From NCBI RefSeq assembly GCF_002897035.1, contig NZ_BAUX01000009.1, positions 62,001-126,000 of the forward strand: a DNA stretch of 64,000 bases, written 5' to 3'. Below, piece by piece: positions 1-9,500 of the stretch (the stretch's first letter is position 1; every line of letters starts with the position of its first letter). This DNA comes from Methylopila sp. Yamaguchi. GTDB lineage: Bacteria; Pseudomonadota; Alphaproteobacteria; Rhizobiales; Methylopilaceae. The notes beneath the pieces are model-generated. The model was not told the origin of the DNA and made no database searches. It saw only the letters and a program-made list of their open reading frames with translations. The position numbers and the translations under genes were made by a program.

Positions 1-306
1 CAGCAGGTCGATCGGCAGGATGGCGTGCTCCGCCATCGAGGCCTCGTGGCCGGCGTCGCCGCGGATCGCCAGCAGGCCGCCGTGGACCTTGGGGTGCAGC
101 GTCTTCACCCGGCCGTCCATCATCTCCGGAAAGCCGGTGAGATCGGACACGTCCTGCACGGCAAGCCCCGCCTCCGCGATCGCCTTCGCCGTGCCGCCCG
201 TCGAGACCAGCGCCACGCCGCGCTCCACGAGCGCGCGGGCGAAGTCGATCAGGCCGGTCTTGTCGGAAACCGACAGCAACGCGCGGGCGACGGGACGTTC
301 GGACAT
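1..306 (-). CDS. purH: PurH, bifunctional AICAR transformylase/IMP cyclohydrolase, N-terminal part only
   Basis: Seen: the minus-strand frame opens at an ATG at 306 and runs off the left edge of the window, giving 102 residues. The N-terminus reads [18 protein letters not shown], followed by [11 protein letters not shown] and [19 protein letters not shown], which are the signature stretches of the N-terminal IMP cyclohydrolase (MGS-like) domain of PurH. Known: PurH catalyses the last two steps of de novo IMP synthesis, formyl transfer from 10-formyl-THF to AICAR and then ring closure, in the cytoplasm. The C-terminal transformylase domain is outside the window. The formyl donor pathway is represented here by fhs (13982-15655). 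Confidence 0.95.
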   Translation of the reverse strand, partial: MSERPVARALLSVSDKTGLIDFARALVERGVALVSTGGTAKAIAEAGLAVQDVSDLTGFPEMMDGRVKTLHPKVHGGLLAIRGDAGHEASMAEHAILPIDLL

Positions 307-602
307 GGGATCTTGGCCTTGGACGGTGCGGACGTCCGGGCGGGTAGCACTTTTCGGGCCGCGCGAGAACCGGGGGACGATGGTCTCGCGGTCTGAGGTA
401 AAGTGCCGGCACCGCAATGCTGGTCGCGCCCTCGCGCCTAACGACTAAGCTGAAGGCGCAGCGTTCTTGGACTTGGATTACCCAAGGTCAGGAAACCGCT
501 TCGGCACCGTGAGGAGAGCTAGAGTTCGGCGCGAGTAGGGAAACTCGCCACATGCCAGCGTTACGCTTGCGAGGTCTTCGAGTATCTCCTTACTATCCGA
601 GC
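307..602. other. Intergenic gap between purH and the pentapeptide gene
   Basis: About 300 bases between the divergent starts of purH (minus) and the pentapeptide-repeat gene (plus). It presumably holds both promoters. I found no convincing riboswitch, terminator or small gene. Short open frames here lack a ribosome binding site and any recognisable composition. Confidence 0.4.
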
Positions 603-962
603 ATGAGTGACACCACGGCAGAATTGCTGGCTCGCTATGCGCGCGGCGAACGGTCCTTTCAGGAAACAGATACCGAAGATCCCGAGGTGCTGGGGCTTGA
701 TGAGGCGATCCTCGCAGGTGCCGATTTTTCGCGATCGTTTCTGGTTGGGAGTTTTCGGCGGGCGGATCTGCGCGGCGCAAGTTTTCACAAAGCCAACGTT
801 AAAACTTGCGATTTTTCATACGCTGATCTTTCGCACGCTGATTTTCGTGGCGCCGCCATCGACGCGACTATTTTCCAGGGCGCGAATTTATTTGGAGCCC
901 GTTTCGCGGGGGCAAGTTCTCAAGGCCATGAGATGGCCGACGGCGAATTTCCGGACCAGTAG
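603..962 (+). CDS. Pentapeptide-repeat protein
   Basis: 119 residues from the ATG at 603 (MSDTTAELL). Seen: from about residue 35 the protein is built of tandem A(D/N)Lxx-type units such as AILAGADF, RRADLRGASF, KANVKTCDF, YADLSHADF, RGAAI and QGANLFGARF. These fold as a right-handed quadrilateral beta helix in this family. No signal peptide or membrane segment is visible, so it is probably cytosolic. The reading frame extends to 552, but the ATG at 603 gives the natural N-terminus; neither start has a strong Shine-Dalgarno. The gene is visibly richer in A and T (many TTT and AAA codons) than its neighbours, which suggests recent acquisition. Function unknown; pentapeptide proteins range from structural to gyrase-binding roles. 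Confidence 0.8.
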   Translation: MSDTTAELLARYARGERSFQETDTEDPEVLGLDEAILAGADFSRSFLVGSFRRADLRGASFHKANVKTCDFSYADLSHADFRGAAIDATIFQGANLFGARFAGASSQGHEMADGEFPDQ

Positions 963-1037
963 TTGCGGCCGCAGAGGTCTTGCTGTTAGCCGCTTTATGG
1001 ATTCACAGCTTGAAGAGTGACGGCAGCTTCCACGCGC

Positions 1038-2189
1038 CTACAGGTCTTTCCCGTAGAGCCGCCAGGTCTTCGTGTGCTTGGCGGGCAGGCTGGCGACGAG
1101 GTTGATGACCGAGCGGTTCTCCTCGAGCATCCAGCTGACCTCCATGCGCCGCACCTTGGCCGCCTGCGCTTTCTCCACGGCGTCGGCGAGCAGCGAAGCC
1201 GCGGCCATCGCCCCCACGCGCGTGCCGCGCCAGGCGCGGCGGACGCCGATGACGGGAACGCGCACGCGGTTGACGCCGGCCACCTTCAGCCGCCACAGCA
1301 TCCGGGCCCAGCCAAAGGGGAACAGTTTGCCCCCGAGCCCGTGGATCGCCTCATTCACGTCCGGAGCCATGGCGAGCACGCCGATCGGCTCGTCCTTCCA
1401 GGTGACGATCGTCGTCCAGTCCCGCGGCAGCAGCGGCTGCGCCAGTTCGGCGAGGAAGCTCGCCTCGGCGTCGGAGACCGGCACGGCGCCCCAGTTGCCG
1501 GACCAGCCGTCGTTGTAGACGGCGTTGAGGGTCGCGACCGCCTCGCGGCCGACGGCGCTGCGAATGACGAGGTCCTTGGAGCCGGCCCAGCGCGTGCGGG
1601 CGCGCTTGACGCGCGCGGGCAGCGAGCTTCCGGCCACAGGGCCCTCGTAGCCGATCAGGTCCTTGAGTCCTGAGAAACCGAGCCGCTCCAGCTGCTTGGC
1701 GTAGTAGCGCGGGGCGTAGTTGGTGTGGGTGGTCGACGGCGTGTCATGGCCCTCCACCAGCAGGCCGCACTCGTGGTTGATCGAGGCGCTGAACGGACCC
1801 GTCATCCGCGTCAGGCCGCGCTCGCGCAGAAAGGCGGCGGCGGTCGCGAACAGCGCGTCCCAGACGGCGTCGTCGTCGATCGCCTCCAGGAAGCCGAAGT
1901 GGCCCGCGCCGTCCTTGTGGATGGCGAGATGGGCGTGGTCCTTGACCGCATAGATCCGCCCCACCGGCCGGCCGTCGCGAAAGGCGGTCCAGGCGCGCCC
2001 GTCGTTGTCGCGGGCGAAGGGGGTGTTCCCCGGCGTAATGGTAAGGTTGAGCTCGTGCAGCAGCGGCGGCGTGAAGGCCGGATCGCGTCCTTGCGCGGCG
2101 AGACCCGCCCGCCAGAACGGCGTGACGTCGCGGCGCGTCTCGACCGGGCGGATCTCGATCGGGGTGCGGTGGGCCGGGGCTGGGGTCAC
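1038..2189 (-). CDS. Double GNAT-like N-acyltransferase, last gene of the PKS operon
   Basis: 383 residues from a GTG at 2189, five bases after the stop of the oxoamine synthase gene, so it is almost certainly cotranscribed. Seen: the C-terminal half carries a GNAT-type acyl-CoA loop (VRRAWRGTRVGAM, about residues 317-329) and the typical late-strand sequence VSWMLEENRSVINLV (351-365). The N-terminal half (about 65-175) has the same kind of layout, including a strand-helix pattern ending NYAPRYYAKQLERLGF, so the protein looks like two fused GNAT modules. There is no signal peptide or TM segment. Inference: as the tailoring enzyme of a pathway expected to release an amino ketone, it may N-acylate that amine. 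An unrelated acyl transfer cannot be excluded; the substrate is not readable from sequence. Confidence 0.75.
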   Translation of the reverse strand: MTPAPAHRTPIEIRPVETRRDVTPFWRAGLAAQGRDPAFTPPLLHELNLTITPGNTPFARDNDGRAWTAFRDGRPVGRIYAVKDHAHLAIHKDGAGHFGFLEAIDDDAVWDALFATAAAFLRERGLTRMTGPFSASINHECGLLVEGHDTPSTTHTNYAPRYYAKQLERLGFSGLKDLIGYEGPVAGSSLPARVKRARTRWAGSKDLVIRSAVGREAVATLNAVYNDGWSGNWGAVPVSDAEASFLAELAQPLLPRDWTTIVTWKDEPIGVLAMAPDVNEAIHGLGGKLFPFGWARMLWRLKVAGVNRVRVPVIGVRRAWRGTRVGAMAAASLLADAVEKAQAAKVRRMEVSWMLEENRSVINLVASLPAKHTKTWRLYGKDL

Positions 2190-2194
2190 GCGGT

Positions 2195-3589
2195 TCAGGC
2201 CGGTCGGGTCGCCTTGGCGAGCGCCGCCGCCATCTTGATGCCGAAACCGGCCTCCGCGAGCTTGGCGTGCTCGTCGGCGGTCACGGCGACGGCTTCGTCG
2301 ATCTGGGCGGGCTCATGCTCGCTGGTGAAGAAGAAGCGAAGCCGGGCCGAACGCTCGGGCACCGCGGGATGGATGATCGGCAGCGCGTTCACGCCGCGCT
2401 CCAGCAGCCGGTTGGCCAGATGCACCGCGCGCAGGCTGTCGCCCACCATGACCGGCGAGATCGCGAAGCCGGCGCTGGCGCCGACGTCGAGGCCCGCGGC
2501 CTTGGCCTTCTCCACGAAGCGCTGGCCGATCGCGCGCAGCTTCGCCACCCGCTCGGGCTCGCGCTCCAGCACGTCGAGCGAAGCGATCGCCGCGCCCGCG
2601 ACGGGCGGCGGCATGCCGACCGAGTAGACGAAGCCGGGCGCGGAGAACTTCAGATAGTCGCAAAGCGCGGCGGAGCCCGCGATGTAGCCGCCGCAGCCCG
2701 AGAGCGTCTTGGACAGCGTGCCCATCCAGATGTCGACCTCGTTCGGGTCGACGCCGGCCTCTTCCGCGATGCCGCGGCCGGTCTTGCCCAGCACGCCGAG
2801 CGAATGGGCTTCGTCCACCATCAGCCAGAAGCCGAACCGTTCGCGCAGCGCGACGAGACGCTTCAGGTCCGGAAAGTCGCCGTCCATGCTGTAGAGGCCC
2901 TCGACGACGACGAGCACCCGCGCGTGGCCATGGGCGTGGGCGATCAGCATTTCCTCGAGCGCGTCGAGATCGTTGTGCGGGAACAGCCGCCGCGTCGCGC
3001 CCGAGAGCGTCGCGCCGACCACGATCGAGTTGTGGGCGAGGCTGTCGTAGAGCACCAGGTCGCCCTGGCGCATCAGGTGGCCGATGGCCGAGACGTTGGT
3101 GGCGTGTCCGCTGACGAAGCACGCCGCCGCCTCGACGCCGATGAAGCGCGCGATCCGGCCTTCGAGCTCCTGATGGATCGGGCGTTCGCCCGCCACCAGC
3201 CGGCTCGCGGACACTGAGGTGCCATAGCGGTCGATTGCCGCCTTGGCGGCGGCGCTGACCTCCGGGTGTCCGTTCAGGCCGAGATAATTGTAGGAGGCGA
3301 AATTCAGGATGGTGCGGCCGTCGATGTGGGTGGTCGCGCCCGCCCGATCGTCATGCACGCGGAAGAAGGGCGTGCCGACGCCGATCAGCTCCGCCACCGC
3401 CTGCTGGGTGCGGATGTCCTTGAGCTCCGGCAGGTCCTGGAACCGGAGCTGGGCCTTCCGCGCCCGTTTCGCCCGCGGCGCCGCAGCCTCCGCGGAGCCG
3501 TCCTTCTTCGGGGCGGACTGCCTCAGCGCGCTGAGCAGTCCGTCCTTCGCCGAGCGCGACAGCGCGCCCACGCCACGCCGCTCGCTCAT
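2195..3589 (-). CDS. PLP-dependent alpha-oxoamine synthase (serine palmitoyltransferase/KBL/BioF family)
   Basis: 464 residues, with the ATG at 3589 overlapping the PKS stop in an ATGA. Seen: the class II aminotransferase fold with the alpha-oxoamine synthase motifs LDFASYNYLGL-like (NFASYNYLGL, 96-105), GTSVSASRLVAGE (123-135), the stacking His in DSLAHNSI (H186), DEAHSLGVLG (259-268) and the PLP lysine in GTLSKTLSGCGGY (K294). An extra basic 45-residue N-terminus precedes the usual fold. Known: members condense an amino acid with an acyl thioester and lose CO2, giving a 2-amino-3-ketone (BioF, KBL, SPT, HemA, fungal Fum8). Inference from the overlap: its acyl donor is the polyketide on the ACP of the adjacent PKS, making this the off-loading enzyme. 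A biotin role is unlikely because no bio genes are nearby. Confidence 0.9.
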   Translation of the reverse strand: MSERRGVGALSRSAKDGLLSALRQSAPKKDGSAEAAAPRAKRARKAQLRFQDLPELKDIRTQQAVAELIGVGTPFFRVHDDRAGATTHIDGRTILNFASYNYLGLNGHPEVSAAAKAAIDRYGTSVSASRLVAGERPIHQELEGRIARFIGVEAAACFVSGHATNVSAIGHLMRQGDLVLYDSLAHNSIVVGATLSGATRRLFPHNDLDALEEMLIAHAHGHARVLVVVEGLYSMDGDFPDLKRLVALRERFGFWLMVDEAHSLGVLGKTGRGIAEEAGVDPNEVDIWMGTLSKTLSGCGGYIAGSAALCDYLKFSAPGFVYSVGMPPPVAGAAIASLDVLEREPERVAKLRAIGQRFVEKAKAAGLDVGASAGFAISPVMVGDSLRAVHLANRLLERGVNALPIIHPAVPERSARLRFFFTSEHEPAQIDEAVAVTADEHAKLAEAGFGIKMAAALAKATRPA

Positions 3590-6500
3590 CCGCTCACCCG
3601 GCCGATCGCCGACCGGCGCTCCTCCACCGCCGCGCCGAAGGCCGCGAGGTCTTCGATCGCGACGTCATCGGAGACGTGACGGTTGACGAGATCCGCGTTG
3701 ACCGCCGCGCTGTCGGCGCCGCCGTCCGGCTCGTGGATGCGCGAGACGATCGACTGAGCGATCGTCGTGAGGGTCGTGGAGTCGCCGATCGCGACAAGCG
3801 GCAGTTCGATGTCGAAGCGTCGCTCGACGCTCATGCGCAGCTCAAGGCCCATCAACGAGTCCATTCCAAGCTCGGCCAGCGGGCGCTGGGCCGAGATTTC
3901 CTTCGCCGGCAGCTTCAGAATGCGGGCCACCTCGCCGGCGAGGATCTCCGAGACAACGTCGCGCGCCTCGCGGGCGTCCTTCCCGCGCACAAGCGCGGCG
4001 AGGTCGATCTGTTCCACCGTGTCCTGCGGTCCGAGTTCGGCGCCAGCCAGCACTTCGGCGAAGGTCGGCGCCGCGAGGAAGGCGAGGTCGCGACGCGCCG
4101 CCGCCCAGTCGATCGGGGCGATGGCGACGACCGCCGTCTCCGGCCGACGGTCGTTGCGCGCCAGCACGGTCCCGAGCCCTTCCAGCGCCTCGGCGCCGGA
4201 AAGCGTGGCGTGGCCGAGCCGCCGCTGGATCTTCTCCTTCACCTCGCCGGTGCGGGCGAGATAGCCGACGTCGCCGAGCGCGCCCCAGGCGATCGCGAGT
4301 CCGGGCCTGCCCGCCGCCCGGCGCCGGCGGACCAGCGCCTCGAGCCAGGCGTTGGCCGCGACGTAGTTGGCCTGGCCAGGATTGCCGATGACCGTGGTGG
4401 CGGAGGAGTAGACCACGAACTGGCCGAGCGGATCGCTCGCCGTCAGCCGGTCGAGCGCCGCCGCGCCGTCGATCTTGGGCCGCAGCACGGCCTCGAAGCG
4501 CGCGGCGTCGAGGTTCGCAAGCAGCGAATCCTCCAGCACCATGGCGACGTGCCAAGCGCCGCCGATGGGGCCGAGCGACGCGCGGGTCTCGTCGAGCGCC
4601 TTCGCCAGCGCCGTCTCGTCGGCCGCGTCGCAGGCGAACACCTTCACCTCCGCGCCGGCCGCCTCCAGACGGGCGACGCCGGCCTTGGCGTGCTCGCCCT
4701 TCGCGCCGGACCGGCCGATCAGCGCGAGCTTGGTCGCGCCCTTGGCCACCAGCCACTCCGCGGTCGCGAGACCGAAGCCGCCGAGGCCGCCGACGAGCAC
4801 ATGCGCGCCCTCGGCCGCCTGGAACGACGCAGTCTCGGGAACGCTCAGAGCCTCGGGCGCCTGCGGGCGCACCACGATCTTTCCGATGTGCCCAGACTGC
4901 TGCATCAGCCGGAACGCGTCGCGCACCTCCGCGGCCCCGAAGGCGCGGTAGGGCAGTGGTGAGAACACGCCCTTCGCGAACAGCTTCAGCACGTCGCGGA
5001 ACAGCTTTTGGCCGAGATCCTTGCGGTGGACCAGCAGCTGGTCGGCGTCGATGCCGAAGTAGGCGATGTTGCGCCGGAACGGACGCAGGCCGACGCGGCT
5101 GTTGGCGTAGTAGTCGCGCTTGCCAAGCTCGAGGAAGCGGCCGAAAGGCTTCAGCGTCTGGAGGCTGCGCTCCATCGCTTCGCCGAACAGCGAGTTCAGC
5201 ACGACGTCGACGCCTTCGCCGCCCGTCAGGCGCTTGGCCTCGTCCACGAAGTCGAGGTTGCGGCTGGACAGCACGTGGCGGGCGCCGAGCGCGCGCAGCA
5301 GGTCGCGCTTCTCGTCGGAGCCGGCGGTCGCGATGACCTTGGCCCCGCGCCAGAGCGCGATCTGCAGCGCGGCCAGGCCGACGCCGCCGGCGCCGCCATG
5401 GATCAGCACCCACTCGCCCCGCTTGATGCGGGCGAGTTCGACCAGCGCATAGTAGGCGGTGAGGAAGCAGACCGGGATGGTCGCGCCCTCTTCGAAGGCG
5501 AGGCCTTCCGGCAGCGGCGCGACTGCGATCTCCGGCACGGTGACCTGGCTCGCGAAGGCGCCGGAGGCGAAGGTGACGACACGGTCGCCCGGCGCGAAGG
5601 CGGTGACGCCGGCGCCGACCGAGGTGACCACGCCCGAGCACTCGATGCCGAGGCCAGGACCGGCGAAGCCGTCCTCGAGCGCCTCTTCGGGGAGCAGGCC
5701 GAGCGCCCACATCACGTCGCGGAAGTTCAGGCCGACCGCGGCGACGTCGATCGCGACCTCGCCGGCCTGGGGCGCCACGATGGGCGCGGGGCGCCACGCG
5801 ACGTCGTCCAGGCCGCCTTCGCGGCCGGTGTCGAGCTGCGCGCGGACGGCCGTCGCGCTCCCAGTCCCGACGGGAGCGGGAGGCAGGCCGTGGCGCAGCC
5901 GGGGAGCGCGCACCCCGCCAGCCGAGATCTCGATCTCGACGTCGGCGCGGGGCGTGGCGATCTCGGCGGCGACGGCGCGCGCCGCGGCTTCGTCGGCGAG
6001 CGCCGGATCGACGTCGATCAGCCGGATGTCCTGGCCCCGGAACTCGTTGCGCACGACGCGCAGGAAGCCGGCGAGGGCCGCCTGGTCGGTGCGGCCGCCG
6101 CTGTCGAGCGTCCAACCGAGCGCGCCTGGCGCGACGATCCACAGCCGCGCTTCCGCAGCGGCCGCGGCGCGGACGAGGCTGAGCACGCGGCCGGAGCGGG
6201 CCGTCGCGGTCGCGGAGTCGTCCGGGCCCGCGGCGTCGAACACGGCGACGAGGTCGGGCTTCGGCGCCGATTTGGCCGCCTTGCCCAGGCCGAGATCGAG
6301 GGCTTGGCCCCAGTCGCCGGCAATCTCGTCCACGATCCGCGCGACCTTGCGGCCCGCGCCCGCGATCGCCTCCGACAGGCCCGCGGCCAGGGCGCTCTCG
6401 CCGGTTTCGGCGAACAGCGAGACCGGGCCGCCGGCGGCGGTCTCCTCCGTCTCCGCCGCGCGGGTGGCGCGGGTGGCGACGGCGAGCGTGGTCGGCGCGC

Positions 6501-9500
6501 GGGCGCCAGCGACGGGCGCGAAGGCGTGGTCCGTCAGCCGGGCGTCCGCGAAGTCGGCGGCCCAGTCCTCGGGCGCGCGGGCCGCGCCGACCGGGAAGGC
6601 GTCGGCGGCCGACCGGTCGAACCATGACGGGTCGAGGCCGAGCGTGACGTCGAGGAAGGGGGCGGGTTCGACGGCCGCCAGCAGCAGACGCCCGCCGTCA
6701 GCGAGCGCCGCCGCGAGGCGGCGGACCGCCTCGTGGTCGTGCAGCGCGGCTCCCCAGCCGACGGCGCCGACGATCAGGTCGAACCGACCTGGGGCGTCCC
6801 CGTCGGAGCCTGGATCGAAGGCGGCGACCGTAACCCCGGGCGCGCCCGCGAAAGCGAAGCGCAGGCGCTCCGCGGCGGTGGCGTCGGGGTCGGTCACAGC
6901 GAGGGTCACGCGCGGGTCGCCGCCAAGCGGCAGCAGGCGGCGGGTGAGCGCGCCCGCGCCGGCGCCGAGCTCGAGGATCCTGAGCGGCCGGTCGGCCGGC
7001 CAGCCAGCCAGCGTGTCGGCCGCGAGCGCCGCGACGGCCTCGACGCCCGCCGCGACGAGCGGCGCGCCGCCGGCGAGATGCGCGAGGGTGGAGGCGCCGA
7101 AGGGCGCGCCGGCGCCCGGGCCCTGCTTCAGCGTCTTCGGCAGCAGGGACAGCGCGCGTGTGGCGAGCGTCACCTCGGCGCTGCGGTCGGGATGGTCGGC
7201 CAGCACAGTGCGGGCGATGTCGACCGCCGACGGAAGGCCGGTGGCGGCGGCGAGCGTCCAGGTCTCGCCGTCGAGCGAGGCATGGCCGCGCTCCTCGAGG
7301 ATGGCGAGAAGACGGTTGGCGAGGCGGACCGACCCCGCGGCCAGACGCTTTCGGGCGATCAGCGCGGCGACCGAGCCGCTGCGGCTACGGCCGAAGATCG
7401 CGACCAAGGCCTCATGGGCGAGCGCGACAGCGAAAGCTTCCAGCAGCAGGTCGTCGTCCGCCCGGTCGTCGGCGTCGCCGGCGACGCCGAGCGCCTTGGC
7501 GCGGGCGACGAGGGCCGCGGCCTCAAGCGCCGGCGGCGTCTCGCCGCCGAGCGGCGCGCCGATCAGCGCCGGGGCCGGATGGTACGACAGCCGCTCGAGC
7601 GGCGTGCGCCGCGCCAGCGTGACGGCCCGGAAGCGCGCGTCGGTCAGCGTCGCGACGATCTCGCCATCGACGCCGAACACGGTGAAGGTCGCGTCGATCG
7701 ACCGTGGGCTGAAGCGGCGGATGCGGATCTCCGCGCCGCCGATCGCGGCGCCGGGCTTCATCAGCCGCAGCGCCCCGAAGCGCATCGGCAGGTAGGTCAC
7801 GTCCGGCCGGTCGCCGTGCTCGCCGAACAGCGTCAGCAGTCCGTGGAAGCAGGCGTCGAAGTCGGCCGGATGCAGGCCGTAGCGGTCGTCGCGCGCGCCG
7901 GCCCGATCAGCCTCCGGCTTCAGCGTGACGCGGATCGCATGCGGCGCGGGCCGGTCGACCCGCTCGACAGCGCGGAAGGCCGGGCCAAAGCCCAGGCCGT
8001 GTATCTCGGAGCGGGCGTAGATCGCGGCGGAGGTGAAGCTCGGGCCGTCGCCGGAGACGGGCTCCGGAGCCGGGACCACCTTGGTCGGCGTCGGCGCCAC
8101 GCGCCCGCTGGCGTGCAGGATCCAGTCGTCGGAGCGCAGGCGCGGGCGGCTGAGAATCTCGACCGTGCGACTCTCCGGCGAGATGCGGGTGCGCACCTCC
8201 GTCAGCGACTCGGAATCGAGCGTCAGCGCGTGCGGAATCTCGAAGTCCGAGAGCTCGACGGTCGGCGTCTTCAGCCAGGCGCGGCCGGCGGCGAGCGCCA
8301 TCTCGGCCAGCGCAGCGGCCGGCACCACCACGCGACCGCCGACCTTGTGGTCGGCGAGAAGCGGCGCGACCAGCGGGTCGAGGTGCGTGGTCCACTGGTC
8401 GCTGTCGACCTTGAGCCGCGCGCCGATTAGGGGGTGCTGGTCGTAGCCGTGGTAGATGCCTTGGCCTTCGCCGGTGACGGACACCGCGAAGCGCGCGTTC
8501 TGCCAGGGGTAGGTCGGCAGCTTCGCGGCGGGGCCGCTGAGCCGTCCGAAGGCGAGGTCGCGATCGACGCGGCCGCCCTTGGCGATCACGCGCGAGAGCG
8601 TGCGGCGCACCGGGTCGTGCTCGCCGGGGCCGTGGTCGTCGCAGGACAGCGCGCCGCCCTGGACCTCCTCCGCGGTGAGCACGTCGGAGATGTAGGTCTG
8701 CAGCACCGGCCGGGGCCCGATCTCGACGAAGATCCGGGCGCCGAGCGCCGCGGCCGCGGCGACGGCGTCGGAGAACAGAACCGGCTGGCGGACGTTGTCC
8801 CACCAGTAGTCGGCGCCAAGGGCCGATCCTTCGACCAGCGCGCCCGTCACGCTCGACACGAAGGCGCGCCGCGTCGCGCGCGGCTTCAAGCCCTTGAGGT
8901 CGGCCAGCAGCGGCGCGCGCACGCCCTCGATCAGGCCGGTGTGGAAGGGGTAGTCGATGTCCAGAACGCGCACCGCGATGCGCTTGGACTTGGCGAAACG
9001 CTGCAGTTCGCGGATTTCGGCCTCGGGGCCAGAGACGGTGATCGAGCGGGCGCTGTTGACCGCAGCGATCTCGACGCCCTCGAAGCCTCCGTAGTCCAGC
9101 AGCGCCTGCACCTCGTCCGCCGGCGACAGCACGGCCGCCATCGCGCCGGCCTTCCAGGCGATCTCCTGGTGGAGGCTGCGCGAATGCACGACCTCCGCCG
9201 CCTGCTCCAGCGTCAGCGCGCCGGAGGCGTAGGCCGCGGCGACCTCGCCGACCGAATGACCGAGCACGACGTCGGGCGTCACGCCGACGGCGCCCAGCGC
9301 TGCAGTGGTGGCGACCTGGACCGCGAACAGCAGCGGCTGGGCGAACTCGGCGCGGCGGAGCTTGTCCGCGAGATCCTCGGCGAACAGCGCCTCGCGCAGC
9401 GACCAGCCGGCGACCTTTCCGAACGCCGCGTCGACCTCGTCGAGGCTGGTGCGGAAGGCGCGATCCTGGGCGTGGAGCTTCCGCCCCATGCCGGCCCACT

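Noticed and set aside
2195-3589. Biotin synthesis gene bioF
   Set aside because: The motifs fit the whole alpha-oxoamine synthase family; no bio genes are present, and the overlap with the PKS points to another substrate.
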